A stretch of DNA of 64,000 nt from Porticoccaceae bacterium LTM1 (lineage in GTDB: Bacteria; Pseudomonadota; Gammaproteobacteria; Pseudomonadales; Porticoccaceae). Shown here one piece after another: positions 52,246 through 61,349 of the stretch. Position numbers and translations under genes: made by a program. The stretch covers positions 2,249,501-2,313,500 of the forward strand of contig CP127080.1 in NCBI GenBank assembly GCA_030252795.1, written 5' to 3'. The notes under the pieces were generated by a model. The model was not told the origin of the DNA. It did not search any database and saw only the letters and a program-made list of their open reading frames with translations. How positions within the stretch are numbered: the stretch's first letter is position 1; every line of letters begins with the position of its first letter.

Positions 52246-52488
52246 GTGGCTACCCGAAAAAAATCCCCGGACTTTGAAAAGCGTCTTGAACAGCTGGAAT
52301 CCCTGGTTAAAGAGATGGAACAGGGCGGAATGAGTCTTGAAGATTCCCTGAAGGCTTTTGAAGAGGGCATCAAGATTACTCGTGAGTGTCAGCAGGCCCT
52401 GAAAGAAGCTGAACAGAAAGTAGAAATCCTGACTCAAAATCCGGCAACCGGTGAGTTGTCCAGCGAGTCCTTTGAGTCCGATTCATGA
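52246..52488 (+). CDS. xseB: Exodeoxyribonuclease VII small subunit XseB
   Basis: Cytoplasmic protein of 80 aa, normal for the family. FEKRLEQLESLVKEMEQGGMSLEDSLKAFEEG is the helical hairpin of XseB (shown here by its ends FEKRLEQLESLV and LEDSLKAFEEGI), followed by a second helix (CQQALKEAEQKVEIL). It joins XseA to degrade single-stranded DNA. Start is GTG 52246. Its stop overlaps the ispA start by four bases (ATGA), the common xseB-ispA-dxs arrangement. Confidence 0.95.
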   Translation: MATRKKSPDFEKRLEQLESLVKEMEQGGMSLEDSLKAFEEGIKITRECQQALKEAEQKVEILTQNPATGELSSESFESDS

Positions 52489-53366
52489 GCAATACTCTCA
52501 AAGAATTTCAGGACGCGTCTCTTTCCAGAGTTAACCACCAGCTGGAACTTGCAGTCAGCTCCAGTCCTGCCGAACAATTGCTGAAAGCAATGCAATACAG
52601 CCTGCTCAATGGCGGAAAGCGGATTCGCCCTTTATTGGCATACGCTGCCGCGCAGGCTGTAGGCACAGTCAGTTCGGATACCGACCGGGTAGCTAGTGCC
52701 GTAGAAATGATTCATGCCTACTCGTTGATCCACGACGATTTACCAGCGATGGACAATGATGACCTGCGTCGCGGCCAGCCGACCTGCCATATTGCTTTTG
52801 ATGAGGCGACTGCAATTCTGGCAGGCGATGCCCTGCAGGCATTGGCCTTTGAGCAACTTTCGCAGCTCGAACATTGTTCACCTGAAACTGCACTTAAAAT
52901 GATCTCGGAACTGGCTAAAGCCTCTGGCGTCGCCGGAATGGTGGCTGGTCAGGCAATTGATCTGCAGTCGGTCAATCACGCCTTGTCGCTTGAGCAACTT
53001 GAACAGATGCACCAGTTGAAAACCGGCGCGATGATCGCTGTCAGTGTGCGATTGGGTGCCATGAGTGCTGGAGCTGGTGAGCAACAGTTAGCCGCACTTG
53101 ATCAATACAGCCGCTGTATCGGACTGGCATTTCAGGTTCAGGACGACATTCTGGATGTAGAAAGCTCAACTGAAACATTGGGAAAAAGGCAGGGTGCCGA
53201 CCAATCGTTAAACAAGCCGACCTATACCTCTATTCTGGGGTTGGATCAGGCCAAGGCCAAAGCCGCCGAGCTGCACCAATCCGCTATTGAGGCACTGGCC
53301 GATTTTGATGACGGCGCCGAACCGTTGCGCGCCATCGCCAACTACATCGTAACCCGCAGTCATTAA
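52485..53366 (+). CDS. ispA: (2E,6E)-Farnesyl diphosphate synthase IspA
   Basis: Cytoplasmic prenyltransferase of 293 aa making farnesyl diphosphate from DMAPP/GPP and IPP. The first Asp-rich motif is DDLPAMDNDDLRRG and the second is FQVQDDILDVE; GGKRIRPLL binds substrate near the N-terminus. The two residues between the Asps of the first motif follow the bacterial FPP synthase type. Sits between xseB and dxs, supplying precursors for ubiquinone and undecaprenyl phosphate. Confidence 0.96.
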   Translation: MSNTLKEFQDASLSRVNHQLELAVSSSPAEQLLKAMQYSLLNGGKRIRPLLAYAAAQAVGTVSSDTDRVASAVEMIHAYSLIHDDLPAMDNDDLRRGQPTCHIAFDEATAILAGDALQALAFEQLSQLEHCSPETALKMISELAKASGVAGMVAGQAIDLQSVNHALSLEQLEQMHQLKTGAMIAVSVRLGAMSAGAGEQQLAALDQYSRCIGLAFQVQDDILDVESSTETLGKRQGADQSLNKPTYTSILGLDQAKAKAAELHQSAIEALADFDDGAEPLRAIANYIVTRSH

Positions 53367-53394
53367 GAGCGGATTCTGCACACATTGTGGTGGC

Positions 53395-53519
53395 AAGAGG
53401 ATACGGGGACAGGTTTCTGGAACTCGCCGTACTCCCCATAGGTAAAGAGTCATCCATGTAGGCTCGAGGCCAGCGTCCGTGCTGGCCACGATTCCAGAAA
53501 CCTGTCCCCGCACCCTCTT
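53395..53519. repeat. Palindromic intergenic repeat A (between ispA and dxs)
   Basis: Outer arms GGGGACAGGTTTCTGGAA (53405-53422) and TTCCAGAAACCTGTCCCC (53492-53509) are perfectly complementary over 18 bp. The symmetry extends outward to AAGAGG / CCTCTT. The centre carries CATCCATGTAGGCTCG and a second small palindrome (GGCCAGC..GCTGGCC). Confidence 0.9.
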
Positions 53520-53590
53520 TTCGCATCGAGAGTCGAACACCAAATAACCACTGCGCTTGAATAAATCCCCAATATTCAATGCAAAGACCC

Positions 53591-53689
53591 GGGGCAGGTA
53601 TTGCTTTTCTGGACCGTATGCGACATGGACGTCGCATCCGAGCTACATGGATGTACTTGCCGCGTGTTCAGGAAAGCAATACCTGCTCC
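53591..53689. repeat. Palindromic intergenic repeat B (between ispA and dxs)
   Basis: Arms GGGGCAGGTATTGCTTTTCT and AGGAAAGCAATACCTGCTCC match with two differences. The centre has GCGACATGGACGTCGC and CCGAGCTACATGGATGTA, the reverse of the core found in repeat A. So A and B belong to one family with variable arms. The 475-bp ispA-dxs spacer (53367-53841) holds only these two repeats and the dxs leader. Confidence 0.9.
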
Positions 53690-53841
53690 GTGTCGCCACC
53701 ATAACTTGTGTACAGAACCCACCAGTGTTCATTTCATCTACAGACAGCAGCACAATTCCTGAGCGAATTCAGGGTCAAATTGTTGTAATATTGTTCCCTT
53801 GGCTTATCAGCAGGCAGTGTGCCTGGCACTAGTGAAACCCT

Positions 53842-55776
53842 ATGGCAGAAAAGTTCACCGAAATCCCGCTTACCCGCCCCGACACGCCGTTGCTGGACAG
53901 CATCGACGCCCCTCAACAGCTGCGCGAGCTGGATGAAGAGCAACTGCTGCAACTGGCCGATGAACTGCGTGCCTACCTGCTATACAGCGTCGGTAAAACT
54001 GGTGGACACTTCGGCGCTGGCCTCGGAGTGGTGGAACTGACCATCGCCCTGCACTATGCCTACAACACCCCTTATGATCGACTGGTGTGGGACGTGGGCC
54101 ACCAGACTTACCCACACAAGATTCTCACTGGCCGTCGCGAGCAGATGTCGGGAATCCGCCAAAAAGACGGTTTGTCCGGCTTTCCGAAACGCAGTGAAAG
54201 CGAATACGACACCTTTGGCGTTGGTCACTCCAGCACCTCCATCAGTGCTGCACTGGGTATGGCACTAGGCGCAAAAATGGCCGGTGAACCGCGCCGTACT
54301 GTTGCAGTAATTGGCGATGGCGCAATGACCGCGGGAATGGCCTTTGAAGCCCTCAACCACGCAGCCCATACCGATGCCGATATGTTGGTGGTACTAAACG
54401 ACAACAATATGTCGATCTCCCACAATGTCGGCGGCCTGGCTACCTATTTCTCTAAAATCTGGGCCAGCCGCTTCTACAACACCATTCGCGAAGGGGGCAA
54501 AAAAGTACTTAAGGCCATCCCCTCCGCTGCTGCCTTTGTTCGTCGTACCGAAGAGCACATGAAAGGCATGGTGGCTCCGGGAACCCTGTTTGAAGAGTTG
54601 GGCTTCACTTATATCGGCCCGATTGATGGCCACGACCTGCCGCAGCTGATTCACACGATCGAGAATTTGCAGCACCTGACTGGTCCAATTCTGTTGCACA
54701 CCATTACTCGTAAGGGCCAGGGCTTTATTCCTGCGGAAGAAGATCCGGTGGGCTACCACGCGCTAAGCAAGATCGAGCCCAAACAACCTCCTCAGGTGGC
54801 TGTAAGCCAACCTGACAAAACTATTAAAAAAGCAAAGCCCAAGTACCAGCAGGTGTTTGGCGACTGGCTCTGCGACATGGCGGCTCAGGATCAACGTCTC
54901 GTAGGTATCACCCCGGCAATGTGTGAAGGCTCCGGCATGGTGGAATTTGCCAAGCGGTTTCCGGATCGATACCACGACGTTGCCATTGCCGAGCAACACG
55001 CTGTGACACTGGCTGCCGGGCTGGCCTGCGAGGGACAAAAACCCGTAGTGGCAATTTATTCGTCTTTCCTGCAGCGCGCCTACGATCAGCTGATTCACGA
55101 CGTCGCCCTGCAAAACCTGGATGTCACTTTTGGCATCGATCGCGCCGGACTGGTGGGTGAAGATGGTGCCACCCATGCAGGCAGTTTTGATTTGAGCTAC
55201 CTGCGATGTGTTCCCAACATGCTGGTAATGGCCCCTTCTGACGAAAACGAGTGTCGCCAGCTGCTCTACACCGGCTTTGCATTCAACGGCCCTGCCGCCA
55301 TACGCTATCCACGCGGCAGTGGAACCGGGGTCGATATTGAGCAGGAAATGACAGCCCTTCCGATCGGTAAAGGCCTGGTTCGTCGTGAGGGCAAGCGCGT
55401 TGCTATTTTGAGCTTTGGTACCCTGCTGAATAACGGAATGGAAGCAGCAGAAGCACTCAACGCCACCGTTGCCGATATGCGCTTTGTAAAACCACTCGAT
55501 GAAGCACTGATTACCGAGCTTGCCGAGAAACATGAGTTGTTGGTGACGTTGGAAGAAAACAGCATCCATGGCGGCGCTGGCGCTGCAGTCTCCGAGTACC
55601 TGGCGCACAGTGGTGTGGTAATTCCAGTCTTACATCTCGGCCTGCCGGACAGCTATCTGGATCATGCAAGCCACAGTCAGCAGCTCAAAGCCGTCGGCCT
55701 GGATGCTGCCAGCATTCAGCAGGCCATCGAACAGCGCCTGCAACTACTGGATGGAAAACACTCAGCAGCTTTGTAA
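53842..55776 (+). CDS. dxs: 1-Deoxy-D-xylulose-5-phosphate synthase Dxs
   Basis: Thiamine-diphosphate enzyme of 644 aa, first step of the MEP isoprenoid pathway (pyruvate plus glyceraldehyde 3-phosphate). [20 protein letters not shown] begins the fold; the cofactor motif is [16 protein letters not shown] with [28 protein letters not shown] carries the catalytic Glu of the PYR-like domain. Length is normal. Downstream of ispA, with two palindromic repeats in between, so it may have its own promoter. Confidence 0.98.
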   Translation: MAEKFTEIPLTRPDTPLLDSIDAPQQLRELDEEQLLQLADELRAYLLYSVGKTGGHFGAGLGVVELTIALHYAYNTPYDRLVWDVGHQTYPHKILTGRREQMSGIRQKDGLSGFPKRSESEYDTFGVGHSSTSISAALGMALGAKMAGEPRRTVAVIGDGAMTAGMAFEALNHAAHTDADMLVVLNDNNMSISHNVGGLATYFSKIWASRFYNTIREGGKKVLKAIPSAAAFVRRTEEHMKGMVAPGTLFEELGFTYIGPIDGHDLPQLIHTIENLQHLTGPILLHTITRKGQGFIPAEEDPVGYHALSKIEPKQPPQVAVSQPDKTIKKAKPKYQQVFGDWLCDMAAQDQRLVGITPAMCEGSGMVEFAKRFPDRYHDVAIAEQHAVTLAAGLACEGQKPVVAIYSSFLQRAYDQLIHDVALQNLDVTFGIDRAGLVGEDGATHAGSFDLSYLRCVPNMLVMAPSDENECRQLLYTGFAFNGPAAIRYPRGSGTGVDIEQEMTALPIGKGLVRREGKRVAILSFGTLLNNGMEAAEALNATVADMRFVKPLDEALITELAEKHELLVTLEENSIHGGAGAAVSEYLAHSGVVIPVLHLGLPDSYLDHASHSQQLKAVGLDAASIQQAIEQRLQLLDGKHSAAL

Positions 55777-55805
55777 AAGACCTGCCTGAAAAAGGTAACG
55801 CTATT

Positions 55806-55869
55806 CACTTAAGTTATCGGAAGTACTTGTCATCCCCGCGTAGGCGGGAATGACGATATTTCTTAAGTG
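55806..55869. repeat. Nested palindromic repeat between dxs and pgeF
   Basis: Outer arms CACTTAAG / CTTAAGTG (8 bp) enclose GTCATCCCCGCGTAGGCGGG and following AATGAC (55829-55854), itself an imperfect palindrome of the widespread GTCATTCCCGC type. Lies between the convergent dxs and pgeF genes, where it may act as a bidirectional transcript end. Confidence 0.8.
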
Positions 55870-55909
55870 GACCACATTACGTCTGAAAAAGGGCCTGCGA
55901 AAACAAGCC

Positions 55910-56656
55910 CTATTCAATCCAGATCAACGAGGCCATTCGGCCGGTTACCCCATCGCGTCGGTATGAATAGAACAGGTCTGGTTGACTGTAAGTGCAGTAA
56001 TTACCGCCATAGACAGCATTTACGCCAATCGCATTAAGCTCTGCTTTAGCCAGCGCATAAATATCGGCCTGCAATCTATCACCCTTCCCTGCTATAAACC
56101 CGGCATCAATCTCCTTGCCGTGCCCTGAATTTATCGCGTTAGCCTGAAAGGCCGCTTTAACTTCAGGACCGACCTCAAAATGTGTTTGGGAAATGGCCGG
56201 TCCGAGATAGGCCAGAATTTGACCCGGCTCCACCCCCATCGCATCGACTGTATTTCGAAGCACACCTCCAGCCAGCCCTCGCCATCCCGCGTGAGCGGCT
56301 GCAACCACACTGCCATTCTCGGCGCAAAACAGAACCGGCAAGCAATCCGCCGTCAGTACTGCGGCGGCCAGGCCGGGTGTGCGACTGACCGCTGCGTCTG
56401 CTTCCCGCTCAACGCCATCAGCTGATGCCTCAACCACGGTTTTCCCATGAACCTGATGCAACCATTGAGGAGATTGTCCAAGGCCTGTTGCATCGTTCAA
56501 CAGGGCCCTGTTACTCGCCATATGCTCTTGATCATCACCGGTTCGTAACCCGAGGTTAAAGCTGTCCCAGGGAGCTTCACTGTACCCGCCCAGACGCGTC
56601 GTCAGAACCGCTTTTACCTCAGCGGGTGCAGGCCAATCAGGTGTCAGCAGTTTCAT
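55910..56656 (-). CDS. pgeF: Multicopper polyphenol oxidase / purine nucleoside phosphorylase family PgeF
   Basis: Cytoplasmic protein of 248 aa of the YfiH/LACC1 family. Zinc/copper-site motifs are QVHGKTVVEA, TADCLPVLFCAENGSVV and AHAGWRGLAGGVL. Family members act on nucleosides or edit UDP-MurNAc peptides. It starts within the 3' end of rluD (20-base overlap), as in E. coli where yfiH follows rluD. Confidence 0.94.
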   Translation of the reverse strand: MKLLTPDWPAPAEVKAVLTTRLGGYSEAPWDSFNLGLRTGDDQEHMASNRALLNDATGLGQSPQWLHQVHGKTVVEASADGVEREADAAVSRTPGLAAAVLTADCLPVLFCAENGSVVAAAHAGWRGLAGGVLRNTVDAMGVEPGQILAYLGPAISQTHFEVGPEVKAAFQANAINSGHGKEIDAGFIAGKGDRLQADIYALAKAELNAIGVNAVYGGNYCTYSQPDLFYSYRRDGVTGRMASLIWIE

Positions 56657-57611
56657 TGCGTTTCAATACCGACAATAGATTCTGGAAATCTTCCGGCAGC
56701 GGCGCATCCCACTCCATCTCTTCGCCAGTATCCGGATGAATCAGGGCCAGTGAAGCAGCATGCAGGGCTTGACGCTTAAATCCATGCCTAAGCAGCTCAA
56801 CCAGCTCTGGCGTTGCATTTCTAGGTAGTTTCAGCCGACCAGCGTAAGTAGCATCCCCCACCAACGGATGGGCAATATGGGCCATGTGGACACGAATCTG
56901 GTGGGTGCGACCGGTTTCCAGCGCCAAGCGAACATGAGTGTAGTCTCGAAAGCGCTTGATTAACCGATAATGGGTAATGGCTTCCTTACCGCCAAATTCC
57001 ACCACCGCCATCTTGGTACGCGACCTCGGGTGCCTGCCAATGGCGGCCTCAACCACGCCACCTCCGGTCATGGTCCCCATTACTACCGCCTCGTATTCCC
57101 GAGAGACAGTGCGGGCCTGCAACTGTTTGACCAGATCATGGTGTGCGGTCAGCGTTTTCGCCACTACCATCAAGCCAGTCGTATCTTTATCCAAACGGTG
57201 GACAATACCCGCCCTTGGCACTGACTCCAGTTCCGGGCAGTGATGCAGTAACGCGTTCAATACCGTGCCATCCGGGTTACCAGCAGCGGGATGAACAACC
57301 AGATTGGCGGGCTTGTTAATCACCAGCAGCGTGTCATCTTCGTAGACAATATCCAGGGGAATATCCTGGGCCTGCCACTCTCCTGCAGGCTCCAGTTCAG
57401 CCGCCAGAGTCATTAATTCGCCCCCCAGCAACCGCTCCTTGGGCTTGCGCTGCTGACCATCCACTTGCAGTGAACCGTCCTCTATCCACTGTTTTAAGCG
57501 TGATCTTGAGTATTCATGGAACAATTCCGCAGCCGCCTGATCCAATCTGGACCCTGCGAGTGAATCGGGCACCTGTGCTTCGCACTGGATGGTGGATTCT
57601 TCATTTATCAT
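56637..57611 (-). CDS. rluD: 23S rRNA pseudouridine synthase RluD
   Basis: Enzyme of 324 aa that makes pseudouridines 1911, 1915 and 1917 in helix 69 of 23S rRNA (E. coli numbering). An N-terminal S4 RNA-binding domain (LDQAAAELFHEYSRSRLKQW) precedes the RluA catalytic domain with the Asp in HRLDKDTTGLMVVAKT and the motif RTHQIRVHMAHI. Divergent from bamD across about 97 bases, the same layout as in E. coli. Confidence 0.97.
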   Translation of the reverse strand: MINEESTIQCEAQVPDSLAGSRLDQAAAELFHEYSRSRLKQWIEDGSLQVDGQQRKPKERLLGGELMTLAAELEPAGEWQAQDIPLDIVYEDDTLLVINKPANLVVHPAAGNPDGTVLNALLHHCPELESVPRAGIVHRLDKDTTGLMVVAKTLTAHHDLVKQLQARTVSREYEAVVMGTMTGGGVVEAAIGRHPRSRTKMAVVEFGGKEAITHYRLIKRFRDYTHVRLALETGRTHQIRVHMAHIAHPLVGDATYAGRLKLPRNATPELVELLRHGFKRQALHAASLALIHPDTGEEMEWDAPLPEDFQNLLSVLKRNETADT

Positions 57612-57708
57612 AGAGTGATCGTTATCCCACTTTTGCTAACCACACTGCTGTGGTTAAATAACCGGCTATTGAGCCGAAAAATAATCAGATCGTTAAGGAT
57701 CCGCGTTG

Positions 57709-58692
57709 ATGCGTATTTTAACTCCCCTTTGTCTCTGTCTCACCCTTTCCATTACAGGTTGTTCATGGATGGGCTTTGGCGACGATGAAGAAGAAAAGAA
57801 ATCGGAAACCGAAAACTACACCGAACGCCAGTTTTACGAGGCTATCGAAAAGAGCATGCGTGCCAACAACTGGCAGCGCGCCATCCAAACTCTCCAGGCC
57901 CTGGAAGCCAAGTACCCCTTCGGCGGATACGCCGAACAGGCTCAATTGAACCTGATCTACGCCTATTATCGCAGTCGTGACTACCAGGCCGCTATTGCTG
58001 CTGCCGACCGCTTTATTCGACTCCAGCCTCAACACCCTGACGTTGATTATGCCCATTACCTGAAAGGTTTGGCCGCTTTCAGCGAAAGCCGCAGCTTTGT
58101 GGGCAACTTTCTGCCAACGGATATTACCAAACGCGACCCCGGCGCTGCCCGTGAATCCTTTGCAGCTTTTAACCAGCTGCTGTCACGATACCCCAACAGC
58201 CCCTACGCCGCTGATGCCCGCAAGCGCATGATTCACCTGCGCAACCATCTCGCGCGTTATGAAATCCATGTTGCCAATTACTACTTTAAGCGCGGCGCTT
58301 ACCTGGCGGCGGTCAATCGCGGCAAATATGTGGTTGAGAGCTTTCAGAAAACTCCTGCCGTTGCCGATGGACTGGCCATTATGGCACAGGGCTACTTCCT
58401 GCTAGGCATTCAAGACCTGGCAGATGACGCTGTTTCTGTTCTGGTTGCCAACTACCCGGATTACCCGGCACTGGACAAAGACGGCAATTTCAACTTCCGC
58501 GAAGACGTCAGTGGCGAAAAACGCCCCTGGGTTAACAAGCTGTCATTTGGCTTGATCGGCAATCCTGAAGCGCCCGGCTACGACACCCGCGAGATCTACA
58601 ACCCGGTCTACAAACCCAAGCACGGAAAAGGCCGAAATGTTGAGGAAGAGCGCTCCTGGCTGAGCATCCTCACCTTTGGTTTGTTTGATTGA
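57709..58692 (+). CDS. bamD: Outer membrane assembly lipoprotein BamD
   Basis: Lipoprotein of 327 aa, an essential part of the BAM complex that inserts outer-membrane proteins. The lipobox SITGC places the lipidated Cys at residue 18. Five TPR-like helical repeats follow (ALEAKYPFGGYAEQAQLNL, FNQLLSRYPNSPYAADARKR). A C-terminal extension past about 260 is longer than in E. coli BamD (245 aa). ATG 57709 is used with AAGGA upstream; the TTG one codon earlier is ignored. Confidence 0.95.
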   Translation: MRILTPLCLCLTLSITGCSWMGFGDDEEEKKSETENYTERQFYEAIEKSMRANNWQRAIQTLQALEAKYPFGGYAEQAQLNLIYAYYRSRDYQAAIAAADRFIRLQPQHPDVDYAHYLKGLAAFSESRSFVGNFLPTDITKRDPGAARESFAAFNQLLSRYPNSPYAADARKRMIHLRNHLARYEIHVANYYFKRGAYLAAVNRGKYVVESFQKTPAVADGLAIMAQGYFLLGIQDLADDAVSVLVANYPDYPALDKDGNFNFREDVSGEKRPWVNKLSFGLIGNPEAPGYDTREIYNPVYKPKHGKGRNVEEERSWLSILTFGLFD

Positions 58693-58710
58693 ACAACTTC
58701 AGATAAAAAA

Positions 58711-58733
58711 AGGAGCTTCGGCTCCTTTTTTTA
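58711..58733 (+). terminator. Rho-independent terminator after bamD
   Basis: Stem AGGAGC / GCTCCT with a TTCG tetraloop and a run of seven T, 18 bases after the stop. Confidence 0.92.
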
Positions 58734-58842
58734 TGCCTGTAAATCAACCTTTGGATCCATACACCCAAAGGGACTATGCCTTATTGCTGTGGTAATCTAA
58801 GGTTCGTGTAATAAATTAAAACAGCGAGCAAATTCAGAAGTA

Positions 58843-59676
58843 ATGGACAGAGAATCAATCATTCAGGAAATGCGGGTATTACCCCGGATTGAACCGCAAT
58901 TTGAAATCCAGCGCCGCGTTGCTTTTATCAAAAAGCAGCTGCTCCAGTCTCACTTGAAAAGCCTGGTGTTAGGCATTAGTGGCGGTGTCGACTCATCCAC
59001 CTGTGGCCGACTCGCTCAATTAGCTGTAGATGAATTAAACGCGGAGACCGACGGCGGCTATCAATTTATTGCTGTGCGCCTCCCCTATGGGGTTCAGGCA
59101 GATGAACACGATGCCCAGGCGGCACTCAGTTTTATCCAGCCCACCAAGAGTCTTGCCATCAACGTTAAGCTGGGTGCTGACGGGATACACGAAGAGACCC
59201 TGGGTGCCATGCAGGAGTGTGATTTATTGGCGCACACATCTGATTTTCATATCGACTTTGTCAAAGGTAATGTAAAAGCCCGTACTCGCATGGTCATACA
59301 GTACGAAGTTGCCGGACTGGTAAGCGGCCTGGTTTTGGGAACCGATCATTCAGCCGAAAATATCACCGGCTTTTTCACCAAATTTGGTGATGGTGCCTGT
59401 GATTTGGCACCGCTGTTCGGGCTTAGCAAACGCCAGGTCAGGTTATTGGCAAAAACACTGGGTGCCCCGGATGAACTGGTAGGTAAGGTCCCAACAGCAG
59501 ATCTTGAATGCCTTTCACCCTCTAAAGCGGACGAAGAAGCATTGGGTATTCGATACGATGAGATTGACGATTTCCTGGAAGGGCTGCCTGTTAGTGACGA
59601 AGTCGCCGAGAGGCTGATTTCGATTTACAAATCTACCCAGCACAAGCGCCAGCCCATCCCGACCATTTACGATTGA
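58843..59676 (+). CDS. nadE: Ammonia-dependent NAD+ synthetase NadE
   Basis: Cytoplasmic enzyme of 277 aa that converts nicotinic acid adenine dinucleotide and ammonia to NAD+ using ATP. The P-loop is [31 protein letters not shown] and [22 protein letters not shown] are family signatures. It lacks the glutaminase domain of the long form. Its stop lies before the pilS start (59718) by about 40 bases. Confidence 0.96.
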   Translation: MDRESIIQEMRVLPRIEPQFEIQRRVAFIKKQLLQSHLKSLVLGISGGVDSSTCGRLAQLAVDELNAETDGGYQFIAVRLPYGVQADEHDAQAALSFIQPTKSLAINVKLGADGIHEETLGAMQECDLLAHTSDFHIDFVKGNVKARTRMVIQYEVAGLVSGLVLGTDHSAENITGFFTKFGDGACDLAPLFGLSKRQVRLLAKTLGAPDELVGKVPTADLECLSPSKADEEALGIRYDEIDDFLEGLPVSDEVAERLISIYKSTQHKRQPIPTIYD

Positions 59677-59717
59677 TCGGGCGGGCGACCGGAGAAATAA
59701 CTATTACAAGCTCAACA

Positions 59718-61349
59718 ATGAAGCAATCAAATAAAAAACTGGACGCCCTGAAGGATCAGGGTAACCGGTCTTTGCTCAGGGTTTACACTCTCTACCGCTT
59801 TGCTTTAGCCGGGCTTATTCTGGCCATGCACCATTCCGGCATTGCCAATGATATTCTCGGCAGTTATCGACCGGAGCTGTTCTCCTATACAGCTATCGGC
59901 TACGCCGTAATCAACACATTGACGCTGATATTTTTTATCCGCCCATCCGTAACCCCCAATACAGCACAAATATTCTTCCTGGTACTAGTGGATATTTGTG
60001 CCATTACGCTGTTAATGCATACCAGTAATGGCATTCAAAGTGGCTTGGGATTCTTGCTGCTGGTCTGCGTTGCTGCAGGTAGCCTGTTTATCTCCGGGCA
60101 ACTGGCGTTGTTGCTTGCTGCTGTGGCAAGTATCTGTGTTATTTCGACCAGTATTGTTCGTTTACTTGGCGAGGACTCCAGTAACAACACTGTCTTTCAG
60201 GCAGGACTGCTGGGCGTATTACTGTTTGTCACTGCCCTGGCCTTTCAATTACTGACCCGCCGACTTCGTCGAGCACAGATAGATGCTGAGTCGAAAGCAC
60301 AACGCGCTGCACAGCTACAGCAACTGAACAAACATATTATCGCGCGGATGCGAACCGGAATTATTGTGCTTGATTCAGACAGTCACATTCAGCTTATCAA
60401 TGACGCCGCCAAAAGACTACTTGGTGATGAAGCCAATCAAGAGAATCTGTCTCAAGGAAGCTCATTAACTTCTGTGCCAACCTTACAAAATACTTACCAA
60501 CACTGGAGAGAATACCCCTGGATTCGTCCAGAAGTCTTTCAGGAAAACAATGCCGGTATTGAGGTCCAGGCAAATTTCACTTACCTGACTGAAGGTGAAG
60601 AGCAACAAATTCTGATCTTTTTGGAAGACACCCGCACCCTCTCCCAGCATGCCCAATTGATAAAACAGGAGTCTCTCAGTCGGCTGACTGGCAGTATTGC
60701 CCATGAAATTCGTAATCCATTAGGCGCAATCAGCCATGCCGCGCAATTACTGGAAGAAGACCCGCAACTGGGCCAGCAATCGCGGTTGATGCAAATCATT
60801 AAAAAGCAGAGTGACCGGGTCAATCAAATCATTGAAAACGTTCTACAACTTTCCAGGCAGCAACCACCCAAATTACAGAAGCTCGACATCAAAGCCTGGC
60901 TTAACGACTTCATTGAGGATTATCGCGCTACTCATGCTGACCAGATAGTCATCGACCTCAATATTGAGGATCACTGTCAAATACAATTTGATCCTTCACA
61001 GCTCAATCAGGTGGTTAGTAACCTACTGGACAACGCCCTGCGATACAGCAATGAGCACAACAACTGCCACTGGGCTGGCATAACACTATCAACGTCTCAA
61101 TCCACCGGACGTCCATATCTGGATATAGAAGACAAGGGCCCAGGCGTTTTACCTGAAAATACAGACAAAATATTTGAGCCTTTCTTTACAACTTCGCATC
61201 AAGGCTCTGGTTTAGGTCTATATATTTGCAGAGAACTTTGCGAATTGAACTTCGCCACCTTGAATTATCATCCCAGAAATGGCGAAAATGGCTTTTTCCG
61301 AATCGGGTTCGCGCATCCTGATCGCTTGCTGCCGGGGCAAATGCAATGA
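59718..61349 (+). CDS. pilS: Two-component sensor histidine kinase PilS
   Basis: Inner-membrane sensor of 543 aa that controls type IV pilin transcription with PilR. Six N-terminal hydrophobic segments (about 20-195), a PAS region (about 210-310), a HisKA domain with GSIAHEIRNPLGAISHAA and a HATPase domain (NLLDNALRYS, EDKGPGVLPEN, GSGLGLYICRELCE). ATG 59718 is preferred over the upstream TTG at 59673, though the ribosome binding site is weak. It overlaps pilR by four bases (ATGA). Confidence 0.94.
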   Translation: MKQSNKKLDALKDQGNRSLLRVYTLYRFALAGLILAMHHSGIANDILGSYRPELFSYTAIGYAVINTLTLIFFIRPSVTPNTAQIFFLVLVDICAITLLMHTSNGIQSGLGFLLLVCVAAGSLFISGQLALLLAAVASICVISTSIVRLLGEDSSNNTVFQAGLLGVLLFVTALAFQLLTRRLRRAQIDAESKAQRAAQLQQLNKHIIARMRTGIIVLDSDSHIQLINDAAKRLLGDEANQENLSQGSSLTSVPTLQNTYQHWREYPWIRPEVFQENNAGIEVQANFTYLTEGEEQQILIFLEDTRTLSQHAQLIKQESLSRLTGSIAHEIRNPLGAISHAAQLLEEDPQLGQQSRLMQIIKKQSDRVNQIIENVLQLSRQQPPKLQKLDIKAWLNDFIEDYRATHADQIVIDLNIEDHCQIQFDPSQLNQVVSNLLDNALRYSNEHNNCHWAGITLSTSQSTGRPYLDIEDKGPGVLPENTDKIFEPFFTTSHQGSGLGLYICRELCELNFATLNYHPRNGENGFFRIGFAHPDRLLPGQMQ

